From the NCBI GenBank assembly GCA_017302435.1, contig JAFLDL010000001.1, forward strand, positions 124,001 to 188,000: 64,000 nt of DNA. Reading direction: 5' to 3'. Positions 17,908 through 26,628 of the stretch are shown here, piece by piece; positions within the stretch are counted from its first letter, which is position 1; every line of letters starts with the position of its first letter. The position numbers and the translations under genes were made by a program. The stretch is from Candidatus Accumulibacter necessarius (GTDB taxonomy: Bacteria; Pseudomonadota; Gammaproteobacteria; Burkholderiales; Rhodocyclaceae). The notes beneath the pieces are model-generated. The model did no database searches. It saw only the letters and a program-made list of their open reading frames with translations, and was not told where the DNA came from.

Positions 17908-18561
17908 TTGATCAAGCTGGTGATCTTGCTGATGGTGATCGGACTGATTGCCGCGGCAATCGTCTGGTGGCGTGCGCTGATCAGGCAGCGCGAAGGCTTC
18001 ATCGATCGCTACCCTTACGCGAAGTTTCTTGACCGGCGTCTGGCCGCGCGTCGGCCTGAACTGAGCGAGGCGCAGCGGGGGCTGGTGTTCGATGGCTTGC
18101 GCGAGTATTTCCAGCTTTGCCGCGAATCCCGGAAGCGTCTGGTGGCGATGCCTTCGCAGGCGGTCGATGATGCCTGGCACGAGTTCATCCTGTTCACTCG
18201 CCAGTATCAGCAGTTCTGCGAACGCGGGCTCGGTCGCTTCCTGCACCACACGCCGGCCGAAGCGATGCGCTCGCCAACCGACGCCCAGGATGGCATCAAG
18301 CGCGCCTGGCGGCTGGCGTGCAAACGCGATGGGATCGATCCGAAGGCGCCGAAATCGCTGCCGCTGCTCTTCGCGCTTGACGCCCTGCTCGGCATTGCCG
18401 GTGGCTTTGTCTATCAGCTCGATTGTCTTGCAGCGGTGCAGGCCGGTGCCGGAACCGGCTTCTGCGCGGGCCATATCGGCTGCGGCGGCGGTTGTAGCGG
18501 CGGCGATGGCGACGGGTCGGCTGGTGACGGGTGCAGTGGCGGCGGCTGCGGCGGCGACTGA
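17908..18561 (+). CDS. Membrane-anchored GRDP-like protein with Cys/Gly-rich tail
   Basis: A 217-residue protein with one N-terminal transmembrane helix (VILLMVIGLIAAAIVWW). The middle domain holds the motif VDDAWHEFILFTRQYQQFC, similar to the VDxxWH core of glycine-rich-domain-containing proteins (DUF1399 type). The tail from about residue 185 is almost pure Cys/Gly/Ser/Asp (HIGCGGGCSGGDGDG then CSGGGCGGD). The start is TTG at 17908, placed 7 nt after GGAG; no ATG fits the helix. Function is unknown; the tail could bind metal or form disulfides. It probably shares a transcript with gabD. Confidence 0.75.
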   Translation: MIKLVILLMVIGLIAAAIVWWRALIRQREGFIDRYPYAKFLDRRLAARRPELSEAQRGLVFDGLREYFQLCRESRKRLVAMPSQAVDDAWHEFILFTRQYQQFCERGLGRFLHHTPAEAMRSPTDAQDGIKRAWRLACKRDGIDPKAPKSLPLLFALDALLGIAGGFVYQLDCLAAVQAGAGTGFCAGHIGCGGGCSGGDGDGSAGDGCSGGGCGGD

Positions 18562-18814
18562 GGTCGCGCGGGTGTCCGGACAGACCGGTCCGTCAGGCCT
18601 TTGCGGGAGAGCGCATTGGTATTGGTCTGCGGGCAGATTTTTTCAGCGTGCCCATGTCGCAACATCACCAGGAGAGACCACGCGTTTGTGACGCCGTGTC
18701 CGGCAATCGCTTTGCCAGAGTCCTGCTGAAAAGCGGCGGCCGAGTCGTAGATCGCAGACCCGTCCCAGCGTAGGCGGTGGCCTGATCCCTTTCTTTTTCT
18801 TTCAAGGAGCATAG

Positions 18815-19828
18815 ATGAAACCAGCCTACGACCGCCGAACCGCCATCCTGAAACTCGCCGCGCTTGCCTCATCGCCACTTTTCGCCGCCTCCACCTCCTG
18901 GGCGACAGAAGTGGTCAAGGAGATCGCTGCGCTCAAGCCCGGCGAGTTCACCTGGCATCCGGACCGTTCACCGAAGGGGGCGGTGGCGGTGGTCGTATCG
19001 ATTCCGCAACAGCGGGTGCACGTTTATCGCAACGGCATCCGGATTGCGGTCGCCACCTGTTCGACCGGCAAGCCGGGCCACGAGACGCCGACCGGCGTGT
19101 TCACCGTGCTCCAGAAGGACAAGGACCATCACTCGAAAACCTACAACAACGCCCCGATGCCGAACATGAATCGTCTGACCTGGGACGGGGTCGCGCTGCA
19201 CGCCGGCAATCTTCCCGGCTATCCGGCCTCGCATGGTTGCGTCCGCCTGCCGATGGACTTCTCGGAAAAGCTCTGGGCAGTGACGCACATCGGCACGCCG
19301 GTGATCATCGCCGGTTCGCACAGCGATCCCTGGGAGTTGACGCATCCTGGCCTTGTCCTGGGCGCCGACGCCGGTGAGGAGCTCGAGTTCGCCGTCAATA
19401 GCCTGACGGAGAAGCGCCATCCCGCTGACTGGGACGAGGCCGCCGAGTATCCCGTGACGACGGTCATCGCCTCGACGGCCGATCGCAAGATCGAGTTGAT
19501 CGAGAACAGCAAACTGATCGCCCAGGGTTCCGTGACCATCAAGGGTGACGCCAAAGACCTCGGTTCGCATGTCTTCATCCTGCGGGGCGCGGATGAGGCG
19601 GGCAAGGGGCTGTCATGGCACGCCATCAGCCATCACGAAAAACCGGGCGTCAGTTATGCCGGCGGCAATCAGGCGGATGAAGTCGTGCCTGCCCGGCTGC
19701 AGGCCAGCGAGGCCTTCCGGACGGCGATGAAAAAGAGCATGCATCCGGGTATGGTGCTGATCGTGACCGACAACCCCTTGCACCCCGATCGGCGGTCGGG
19801 CGAGGACTTCGTCATCATGTCGAGCTGA
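18815..19828 (+). CDS. L,D-transpeptidase (YkuD domain), exported
   Basis: A 337-residue periplasmic enzyme that would form 3-3 peptidoglycan crosslinks or attach lipoproteins. The N-terminus has DRRTAILKLAALASSP, close to a twin-arginine signal, with cleavage near SWA. The YkuD domain spans about residues 48-160, with catalytic His and Cys in LHAGNLPGYPASHGCVRLP. The C-terminal half repeats the YkuD opening (IASTADRKIELIENSKLI) but has no His/Cys active site, so it looks like a degenerate second copy. A strong AAGGAG precedes the ATG. No operon partner. Confidence 0.9.
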   Translation: MKPAYDRRTAILKLAALASSPLFAASTSWATEVVKEIAALKPGEFTWHPDRSPKGAVAVVVSIPQQRVHVYRNGIRIAVATCSTGKPGHETPTGVFTVLQKDKDHHSKTYNNAPMPNMNRLTWDGVALHAGNLPGYPASHGCVRLPMDFSEKLWAVTHIGTPVIIAGSHSDPWELTHPGLVLGADAGEELEFAVNSLTEKRHPADWDEAAEYPVTTVIASTADRKIELIENSKLIAQGSVTIKGDAKDLGSHVFILRGADEAGKGLSWHAISHHEKPGVSYAGGNQADEVVPARLQASEAFRTAMKKSMHPGMVLIVTDNPLHPDRRSGEDFVIMSS

Positions 19829-19849
19829 CACTGTTCCTGAACATCACCC

Positions 19850-20105
19850 TCCCAGCGACCGACGAGTTCGCCGCCGCCGGTTTCGCCGGGCTGGTCATTG
19901 CTTTCGGTGCCTCGACCACCTGGTCGTCGTCGCCAATGGTGAGATGGCGAGGTCGCAGGTCACCATCACATCGGGGTAGTAAAAGGCGCCAGACCGGGCA
20001 ATGCGCAGCTTGGCGTCGGCGACGAAGGCCCGACACGAGGTGCCGCGCAGGCAGGATCGCAGGAGCGCTGCGCACCGTAGTGGCACCGGTGAAGCACGGG
20101 CATGT
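19850..20105 (-). pseudogene. Uma2-family (DUF820) nuclease fragment
   Basis: Minus-strand translation gives LRGTSCRAFVADAKLRIA followed by SGAFYYPDVMVTCD, the recognisable centre of Uma2-family PD-(D/E)XK proteins (catalytic Asp in YYPDVMV). Homology stops there, the frame is broken, and the N- and C-terminal parts are missing. It is judged a relic. The rest of the 375-base gap between the transpeptidase and the isochorismatase gene shows nothing else. Confidence 0.5.
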
Positions 20106-20203
20106 CACGGCGGATTTTGTCCCTTTCTTGTCCACTTGCGGTATGGCTTATAGTTTTCAAGGCGTCTATCATCCGATCATGACAAAACCAGTGAGGTCCA
20201 GAA

Positions 20204-20788
20204 ATGTCCGTAAATGAAAACGCCAGCGTTCGGCGCTCGGCTCTGATCGTGATTGACGTTCAGGAATCTTTCCGCCACATGCCTTTCTGGTCGGAGAGCG
20301 ATCTGCCTGACTTCAGGGCCGCCTTGCTCAGGCTTGACGCGGGCTGTCGCCGGCGCGGCGTGCCCGTGGTGCATATTTTCCACGTCGGCCAGGCGGGGCC
20401 GTTTACCGAGGCATCAGGACACGTGCGGGCGCTCGACTGGCTGCCGGGTTCGCCAGCGGCATGCTTCTTCAAGCACGCGCACAACGCGTTCTCCGACACC
20501 GGTCTCGATCTGTGGCTGCGCCGCCGTGGTATCGATCACCTGATCGTCGCCGGCATCCGCACCGAACAGTGCTGCGAGACGACGACGCGGGTCGGCTGCG
20601 ACATTGGTTACGCGATCGATTTCGTCAGCGAAGCGACGCTGACCTTCCCGATGACGCATCCGGCGAGCGGCCGCATCTACTCAGCAGAGGAGATCAAGGC
20701 GCATAGCGAACTCGTCCTGGCCGGGCGCTTCGCGCGCGTCGTCAGCGTCGACGACTGTCTGGCCGGCCTCGGAGACGACAATGCTTGA
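20204..20788 (+). CDS. Isochorismatase-family cysteine hydrolase
   Basis: A 194-residue cytosolic hydrolase. The catalytic triad is in place: Asp in LIVIDVQESF, Lys in FFKHAHNAF and Cys in RTEQCCETTTR. Family members hydrolyse isochorismate, nicotinamide or other amides; the lid residues do not tell which. GAGG lies before ATG 20204. Its stop overlaps the next start by 8 bases, so it begins a tightly coupled run with DUF1272, EamA and GlxA-type genes. Confidence 0.88.
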   Translation: MSVNENASVRRSALIVIDVQESFRHMPFWSESDLPDFRAALLRLDAGCRRRGVPVVHIFHVGQAGPFTEASGHVRALDWLPGSPAACFFKHAHNAFSDTGLDLWLRRRGIDHLIVAGIRTEQCCETTTRVGCDIGYAIDFVSEATLTFPMTHPASGRIYSAEEIKAHSELVLAGRFARVVSVDDCLAGLGDDNA

Positions 20789-21056
20789 ACTGCGACCGAA
20801 CTGCGAATGCTGCGATCGCGATCTGCCGCCTGGCTCGCCGCAAGCGATGATCTGCTCGTTCGAATGCACCTTCTGCGCCGACTGCGCGACTACGATACTC
20901 GCCTGCCGTTGCCCGAACTGCGGCGGTGAGTTGCTGCGGCGCCCGATTCGCCCGGTGGACAAGCTGGCAACGTCGCCGGCTTCGACGCAGCGGGTGTTCA
21001 GGCCCTGTGTCAGCGATAGCCGGCTTGCCGGGCTGGTTGCGACGGCGCCGGCCTGA
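20781..21056 (+). CDS. DUF1272 zinc-ribbon-like small protein
   Basis: A 91-residue protein with eight cysteines in the first 50 residues: LRPNCECCDRDLPP, then FECTFCADCA and CRCPNCGGEL. This is the DUF1272 pattern and should bind two zinc ions in RING/treble-clef style. Its ATG lies inside the end of the isochorismatase gene. Function is unknown; the family is often found beside small-molecule enzymes and transporters, as here. Confidence 0.85.
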   Translation: MLELRPNCECCDRDLPPGSPQAMICSFECTFCADCATTILACRCPNCGGELLRRPIRPVDKLATSPASTQRVFRPCVSDSRLAGLVATAPA

Positions 21057-21061
21057 AGCGC

Positions 21062-21952
21062 ATGCGGCCAATCGACCTGCTTCTGGCGCTGCTGGTGGTG
21101 GTCGTCTGGGGTCTCAACTTCGCGGTGATCAAGACCGGTGTCGCCGAAGTGCCTCCGCTCTTGCTCGGTGCCTTGCGCTTCCTGCTGGCGGCCTTTCCGG
21201 CGGTGTTCCTGCTGCGACCGCCGAAAGTGCCCTGGCGCCTTTACCTGGCGTACGGGATGACCATTTCGGTCGGTCAGTTTGCCTTCCTGTTTTCAGCCAT
21301 TCACCTCGGCATGCCCTCGGGGCTGGCTTCGCTGGTGTTGCAGTCACAGGCTTTCTTCACCATGCTCTTTGCCGCGCTGTGGCTGGGCGAAAGCTGGCGC
21401 CGCAGCCAGCTCGCGGGGCTGGTGCTGGCGGCCTGTGGTCTGGGTTTGATCGGTTCGGCGCACGGTCTGTCGATGCCGCTGACGGGATTTCTGCTGACCA
21501 TCGCTGCCGCTTCGATGTGGGCCGCCGGCAATATCGTGACCCGCGCCGTTGCGCGCTGCGGTCCGATCAACCAGCTCGCCTTTGTCGTCTGGGTAAGTCT
21601 GGTGCCGCCGTTGCCATTTCTCGCGTTGTCCTTGCTGATCGAGGGGCGGCCGGCGATGGCCGAGGCGCTGACCGGTTTCAATTGGCGTTCATTTGCCGCG
21701 GTAGCCTATCTCGCGTGGGCAGCGACGCTGCTCGGCTATGGCTTGTGGACCCGTCTCCTGTCGCGTTACCCCGCCAACCAGGTGGCGCCGTTCAGCCTCC
21801 TGGTGCCGGTGGTCGGGTTGACGACCGGCTGGCTGGTATTTGACGAAGCACTGCGGCCGGTGCATTTCGCCGGCGGTGCGCTGCTGATGCTCGGGCTGGC
21901 GGTCAATCTGTTCGCGACTCGGCTGCTGACCTGGGCGAGAGCGCGACCATGA
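21062..21952 (+). CDS. eamA: EamA-type exporter (O-acetylserine/cysteine exporter-like)
   Basis: A 296-residue drug/metabolite transporter with ten predicted helices in two EamA halves. Segments VVVVWGLNFAVIKTGV, TISVGQFAFLFSAI and MPSGLASLVLQSQAFFTML follow Escherichia coli EamA closely by eye, which supports export of O-acetylserine/cysteine-type metabolites. It starts 5 bases after the DUF1272 stop and ends inside the next gene (ATGA overlap), so all are read as one transcript. Confidence 0.85.
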   Translation: MRPIDLLLALLVVVVWGLNFAVIKTGVAEVPPLLLGALRFLLAAFPAVFLLRPPKVPWRLYLAYGMTISVGQFAFLFSAIHLGMPSGLASLVLQSQAFFTMLFAALWLGESWRRSQLAGLVLAACGLGLIGSAHGLSMPLTGFLLTIAAASMWAAGNIVTRAVARCGPINQLAFVVWVSLVPPLPFLALSLLIEGRPAMAEALTGFNWRSFAAVAYLAWAATLLGYGLWTRLLSRYPANQVAPFSLLVPVVGLTTGWLVFDEALRPVHFAGGALLMLGLAVNLFATRLLTWARARP

Positions 21953-22989
21953 CGCTCTCGGTGTGGTTCGTGCTGACCCCCAACGTGTTGATGCTCGACT
22001 ATGCCGGGCCGGCTGAGGCCATGCGCATGGCCGCCGAGATGGGTGGCGACCTGGTGGTCCACTCCTGTGGGCCGGTGCCGCGCCTGCGGACATCACTGGG
22101 AGTGGAACTTCTCGGACTGGCAGGCCTGCCGATGCAACTGCCGCGCAACAGCCTGGTGATCGTGACCGGCAATGCCTGCGAGGCGGAGGACTACGCGCGG
22201 CCCGAGGCGCAGGCCGTGGTGGCCTGGCTGCGCGGCGCGCTGCAGCCGGATACGCAGGTGGCGAGCATCTGTTCCGGTGCGCTGCTCCTGGCCGCGGCGG
22301 GTCTGCTCGACGGCCGGCGGTGCACCACACACCACAGTCTGATCGAAGCGTTGCGGGTCGCGGCACCGGCGGCGAAGGTCGAGGAGAACCGGATTTTTGT
22401 CGAAGACGGGCGGGTACTCACCAGCGCGGGTATCACGACCGGTATCGATCTGGCGCTGTATCTGATCGAGCGGCACGCCGGGGTCGTAATCGCTGCCCGC
22501 GTCGCCCGCCGGCAGGTCGTCTATCAACGCCGTGGGGGGCACGAGCCGCAGCTTTCCCCGTGGCTCGCCCACCGCAACCATCTTCACCCGGCAGTCCATC
22601 GCGCACAGGACGCCATTGCGGTGGATCCCGCTCGTTGCTGGTCGCTCGAGGAACTGGCCGGGCAGGCGCACGTCAGCGCCCGCCATCTGGCGCGGCTCTT
22701 TGCCGAGCACGCCGGCATCAGCGTCGTTGGCTATCAGCAACGGCTGCGGGTCGCGCGGGCGCGCGAACTGCTCGCCGACCGGCAACTGTCGATCGGGCGC
22801 GTCGCCGAGCTGGCGGGTTTTGCCTCGGCGCGCGATTTCCGGCGCGTCTGGCAGCGCCACGAAGGCGGCGCACCGAGTGCGCAGCGGCCCATGGCTGGCC
22901 GCAGGGGTATGGCTGCCGCAGGCGGCGAGCGGCAGCCATGCCCTGACGCACAAGAACCGCAGGAGCGATTCACGCTTGCACAGGCGTGA
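21949..22989 (+). CDS. GlxA-type transcriptional regulator (DJ-1/PfpI plus AraC HTH)
   Basis: A 346-residue regulator. Residues 1-180 form a DJ-1/PfpI-like sensor, with the nucleophile-elbow sequence ASICSGALLLAAAGLL. Residues ~225-315 form an AraC-type double helix-turn-helix (WSLEELAGQAHVSARHLARL and SIGRVAELAGFASARDFRRV). Its ATGA overlap with the EamA gene suggests it controls this operon, perhaps sensing the exported metabolite. The last ~30 residues are low in homology. Confidence 0.88.
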   Translation: MTLSVWFVLTPNVLMLDYAGPAEAMRMAAEMGGDLVVHSCGPVPRLRTSLGVELLGLAGLPMQLPRNSLVIVTGNACEAEDYARPEAQAVVAWLRGALQPDTQVASICSGALLLAAAGLLDGRRCTTHHSLIEALRVAAPAAKVEENRIFVEDGRVLTSAGITTGIDLALYLIERHAGVVIAARVARRQVVYQRRGGHEPQLSPWLAHRNHLHPAVHRAQDAIAVDPARCWSLEELAGQAHVSARHLARLFAEHAGISVVGYQQRLRVARARELLADRQLSIGRVAELAGFASARDFRRVWQRHEGGAPSAQRPMAGRRGMAAAGGERQPCPDAQEPQERFTLAQA

Positions 22990-23065
22990 TGCCGGGTAAT
23001 ATGCTCCGGATCCTTTTTACCCTGCGGCGGGGAACTCGCCGGGCCAGGCCGGGAAGTGCTACCCG

Positions 23066-23941
23066 ATGAGACTACGCGATCTGAGTGACCTGATTCTGCT
23101 GGCCGCGCTGTGGGGTGGCTCCTTCCTGTTCATGCGCTATGCCGCGCCGGCGTTTGGTCCGCTGCCGCTGATCTGGCTGCGCGTCGCGATTGCCGCGGGG
23201 TGTCTGGCGCCGTTGCTGGTCCTGCGCCGGCAAGGCGGGGCGCTACGCGAGCACGCCTTTGGTATCGCGCTGATGGGCGTTTTCGGATCGGCGCTGCCTT
23301 TCGTGCTGATTGCCTGGGCGATGCTGTCGATCACGGCGGGTCTGGCGTCGATTCTCAATGCCACGGTACCGATCTTCACCGCGATGATCGGCGCGTTATG
23401 GCTAGGCGAACGCCTCGGCGCTTCTCGCGCCGCCGGTCTGGTCGTCGGTTTCGCCGGCGTGCTCTTGCTCGCCGCTGACCAGGCCGATTTCAAGCCCGGC
23501 GGCAGTGGCTGGGCGATCGTCGCCATGCTGCTGGCGACGTTGTCCTACGGCTTCGCCGCCAACCTGACCCGGCGTCTGCTGGGCGGCGTGCCGGCGCTGG
23601 TCAGCGCTGCCGGCTCGCAGATCGTTGCCGCCGCGCTCCTGCTGCCCTTTGCCGTCTGGTTCTGGCCGACCGTGCAGCCCGGCTTGATGGCGTGGTCGGC
23701 GGCCATCGTTCTCGGCGTCGGCTGCACCGCGCTCGCCTTTCTGCTTTTCTTCCGCCTGATTGCCAACGTCGGCGCTTCGCGCGCCGTGACGGTGACCTTC
23801 CTGATCCCGCTCTTCGGTGTCCTCTGGGGCAGCCTGTTCCTCGGCGAAAGGCTTGCTGCCGGCATGCTCGTCGGCGGCGTCATCGTCGTTCTGGGAACCG
23901 CGCTGGCGACCGGCGTGCTGCGTTGGCCGGCTCGCGCCTGA
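23066..23941 (+). CDS. EamA-family drug/metabolite transporter
   Basis: A 291-residue inner-membrane protein with ten predicted helices and two EamA repeats (LLAALWGGSFLFMRYAAP; AGLASILNATVPIFTAMIGA; FLIPLFGVLWGSLFLGE). Substrate unknown. It lies 76 bases after the GlxA-type gene in the same direction and is a different subfamily from the upstream EamA protein. No clear Shine-Dalgarno is visible before ATG 23066, although the N-terminus fits the first helix. Confidence 0.87.
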   Translation: MRLRDLSDLILLAALWGGSFLFMRYAAPAFGPLPLIWLRVAIAAGCLAPLLVLRRQGGALREHAFGIALMGVFGSALPFVLIAWAMLSITAGLASILNATVPIFTAMIGALWLGERLGASRAAGLVVGFAGVLLLAADQADFKPGGSGWAIVAMLLATLSYGFAANLTRRLLGGVPALVSAAGSQIVAAALLLPFAVWFWPTVQPGLMAWSAAIVLGVGCTALAFLLFFRLIANVGASRAVTVTFLIPLFGVLWGSLFLGERLAAGMLVGGVIVVLGTALATGVLRWPARA

Positions 23942-24144
23942 GCGAGAGGTATGGCGTCTGATCGTGGTTTCGCCGATGATCGACCCGGGGGGGCGAAAGG
24001 TCGCCGGGCTCTTGGGGATCGAAACCTACGGCGATGCCAGCGAGGTGGAGTGGACCTGAGGTTGCGTTGGCGCCGACCAGCTGATGTGATGGCAGATGAG
24101 CGGCGCGACGCGCATCTGCGACCACCGCACTCGCGTCGAGCAGA

Positions 24145-25023
24145 TCAGACGCCGTGCTGCCGGAACCACGCCTGCAGGCGGCGCCAGCCATCCTCAGCCT
24201 CGTCCTTGCGGTAGCTCGGTCGATAGTCCGCATGAAAGGCATGCGGCGCCTGGTCATAGACATGGATTGTCGACGCCTTGCTGGCCGGATTGGCGGCACT
24301 GGCGAGCGCCTCGCTCATCTGGTCTACGGTTTCGATCGGGATGCCCTGATCGATTCCGCCGTAAAGGCCGAGCACCGGCGCGTTCAGCTTGCCAGCAACG
24401 TCGATCGGCTGCCTGGGGGTCAGTTCGCTGGTCTGGCCAACGAGTCGTCCATACCAGGCGACGCCGGCCTTGAGCTGTGGATTGTGCGCGGCGTACAACC
24501 AGGCGATCCGGCCGCCCCAGCAGAAGCCGGTGATCCCCAGGCGATTGACGTCACCAGCATGGGCACCGGCCCAGGCGACGCAGGCGTCGAAGTCGCTCAT
24601 GACCTGCCCGTCAGGAACCTTGCTGACCACCTTGCTGAGCAGTTCCGCCACGTTGCTGTATTGCCGCGGGTCACCCTGCCGCGCGAAGAGCTCGGGCGCG
24701 ATGGCCTGGTAGCCGAGCTTGGCCAGACGACGACAGAAATCCTTGATGTACTCATGGACACCGAAAATCTCCTGGACCACGAGGATCACCGGCCAGTTGC
24801 CGCCGCTTGCCGGTTGTGCGCGATAGGCTGGCATCTCGCCGCCGGCAGCCGGAATCTTGACCTCGCCGGCAGTGAGGCCGACGCTATCGGTTGTGATGAT
24901 GGTCTGAGCGGCAACGGGTTGCACCGTCAGGGCGAACCCAGCGCCGAGGGCGCTGACCATGAACTGGCGTCGGCTGAAGGGAACGGTGGGAACGAGGCTG
25001 TCAAAATCGCTACTGCGGCTCAC
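24145..25023 (-). CDS. Dienelactone hydrolase family protein, Tat-exported
   Basis: A 292-residue alpha/beta hydrolase. The twin-arginine signal [16 protein letters not shown] with cleavage near VAA|QT shows export of a folded enzyme. The triad is Cys in [10 protein letters not shown], Asp in YGGIDQGIP and His in [13 protein letters not shown], as in dienelactone hydrolases. Typical dienelactone hydrolases are cytosolic, so an exported member probably acts on another ester. Gene stands alone. Confidence 0.9.
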   Translation of the reverse strand: MSRSSDFDSLVPTVPFSRRQFMVSALGAGFALTVQPVAAQTIITTDSVGLTAGEVKIPAAGGEMPAYRAQPASGGNWPVILVVQEIFGVHEYIKDFCRRLAKLGYQAIAPELFARQGDPRQYSNVAELLSKVVSKVPDGQVMSDFDACVAWAGAHAGDVNRLGITGFCWGGRIAWLYAAHNPQLKAGVAWYGRLVGQTSELTPRQPIDVAGKLNAPVLGLYGGIDQGIPIETVDQMSEALASAANPASKASTIHVYDQAPHAFHADYRPSYRKDEAEDGWRRLQAWFRQHGV

Positions 25024-25162
25024 GGATGTCTCCTCTGATGGATACGGGTTTTGTGTATGATGCTACGAGACCGCGTCCTTTGACCATGGACGAAGCAATG
25101 AATTCAGTCGGATTGGATCACCTCGCGGTCCGCCTGTCGTCACCCCCAGGAAAGGATGAATC

Positions 25163-25912
25163 ATGACCAGCCCACCCTCACCAGCAGAAAAGCGGAAGGC
25201 TTCGGTTCCCAGGCGAAACACGAAGAAGCCCGCTGCTGAAGCGACGACCGAGATTCGTCCGCCGGCAGAGCCCGGTCTCGTTGATCAGATGCGCGCCATG
25301 GCCGGCCGATTGCTGGACATGAGTTCGACGACAGTGCTTGCCGGGCGGGCGATCGAGACTGCCGGCAAGGTGAGCCGGGCGCTGCAGGAGGGCCATCCGA
25401 TCGATGCGGCAAGCGAGGTCGTGCGAGCGGTCTTGCCGAGCATGGCGGAACCGGCTGCCTGGGGCCGGACCGGTGCGGTACTCCGCGCGATGCGTGAGAC
25501 GGCCGGCCTGACCATCGCCGAAGTCGGCGCAGCGATAGACCTCAAGGATCCGTCTCTGATCGAGGCGATCGAGAACGGTCGCATCGCCCTCTCTTTCGAG
25601 CTGATCCTGCGACTGGCGGCGGTCTTCGGTCGCAATGACCCGGTCGGCTTTGTCATGCGGCTGACGCGCAGTTCCAATCCGGAACTGTGGAAGAGCCTCG
25701 AAGGGCTGGGCGTCGGCAAGCTGGTGCTGCAGACGGTGCGCGAACATCAGTTCGTCAATGTCTATCGCAGTAATGACGATGCCCGTGCGCTCAGCGATGA
25801 GGAGTTCGCAGAGATTCTGAGTTTCACACAAGCGGCCTTCGAGATGGCGATGGCTCTACGCGCCCGAAATCGTGCTCAGTGCAGCATTGCCCCCGCCGAC
25901 GACGACGAGTGA
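25163..25912 (+). CDS. XRE-family helix-turn-helix regulator
   Basis: A 249-residue protein. The first ~40 residues are Lys/Pro/Ala-rich and disordered. Residues ~107-165 form an XRE-type HTH (LRAMRETAGLTIAEVGAAID; PSLIEAIENGRIALSFELIL). The remaining C-terminus is unfamiliar. AAGGA precedes ATG 25163. Its target is unknown; the neighbouring gene on the same strand is the single-cache protein 177 bases downstream. Confidence 0.85.
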   Translation: MTSPPSPAEKRKASVPRRNTKKPAAEATTEIRPPAEPGLVDQMRAMAGRLLDMSSTTVLAGRAIETAGKVSRALQEGHPIDAASEVVRAVLPSMAEPAAWGRTGAVLRAMRETAGLTIAEVGAAIDLKDPSLIEAIENGRIALSFELILRLAAVFGRNDPVGFVMRLTRSSNPELWKSLEGLGVGKLVLQTVREHQFVNVYRSNDDARALSDEEFAEILSFTQAAFEMAMALRARNRAQCSIAPADDDE

Positions 25913-26089
25913 GCCTGCGGCGGAAGCGGCTTCTTCTGCGCCAGCCGGCAGTCGCACTTCAGCAATCTCATGATGTCCGTCACCCCGGCCGGTTTTGAGC
26001 TACCATGAGGCGCGAGTGGGGTTTCCCTGCTCGCTTGCGATACACCAGCACTTCGTTTGCTGTGTGATAACTTGAAAAGGAGACTTACG

Positions 26090-26533
26090 ATGCTGCGTCA
26101 ATTAGCTGTGGTTTCAGCAATGGCTTTTCTCGGATCTGTCGGTACCGCCATCGCGGCGGAGTATGGGACGCCTGCCGAGGCGAAAGCCATGCTCGAAAAG
26201 GCCGTTGTTGCAGTCAAGGCCGACAAGGCCAAAGCGCTTCAGATGTTCACCAAGGGTGAAGGGGGCTTCAAGGATCGTGACCTGTATCCGTACTGCGGTG
26301 GGCCGGATGGAAACTTCACTGCTCATCCGACCTTGGTCGGGAAGAGCCTGAAGGATCTCAAGGACAAGGCGGGCAAGCCGCTGGGCGCCGAAGTCTACGC
26401 GGCAGCCAAGGACGGTTCGATTGCGGAGGTTTCCTACATGTGGCCGCGTCCCGGCCAGACTGATCCGGTGGCCAAGGTCGCGTTCGTCACCAAGGTCGCC
26501 GACCAGGTGTGTGCCGTCGGTTATTACAAGTAG
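26090..26533 (+). CDS. Stand-alone single-cache domain periplasmic protein
   Basis: A 147-residue exported protein: signal peptide to about AIAA, then one small-molecule-binding Cache domain (FKDRDLYPYCGGPDGNFTAH, LVGKSLKDLKDKAGKPLG, VSYMWPRPGQTDPVAKVAFV). There is no kinase, methyl-accepting or other output domain, so it may bind a ligand for a separate partner or act as a scavenging protein. The start at ATG 26090 is set by AAAAGGAG. It is followed by a bidirectional terminator shared with convergent ppk2. Confidence 0.85.
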   Translation: MLRQLAVVSAMAFLGSVGTAIAAEYGTPAEAKAMLEKAVVAVKADKAKALQMFTKGEGGFKDRDLYPYCGGPDGNFTAHPTLVGKSLKDLKDKAGKPLGAEVYAAAKDGSIAEVSYMWPRPGQTDPVAKVAFVTKVADQVCAVGYYK

Positions 26534-26587
26534 CCATCCTGGGGCCGGGCTGGCTGATGGATACCGCAGCGGTCCGGTAAGGAAGCC

Positions 26588-26616
26588 AAAAAAACCCCGC
26601 AGCCGCGGGGTTTTTT
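26588..26616. terminator. Bidirectional rho-independent terminator
   Basis: Stem CCCCGC/GCGGGG with loop AGCC, an A-run before and six T after, between the convergent cache-protein and ppk2 genes. It should work in both directions. Confidence 0.9.
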
Positions 26617-26628
26617 CTTGGCTGCTGC

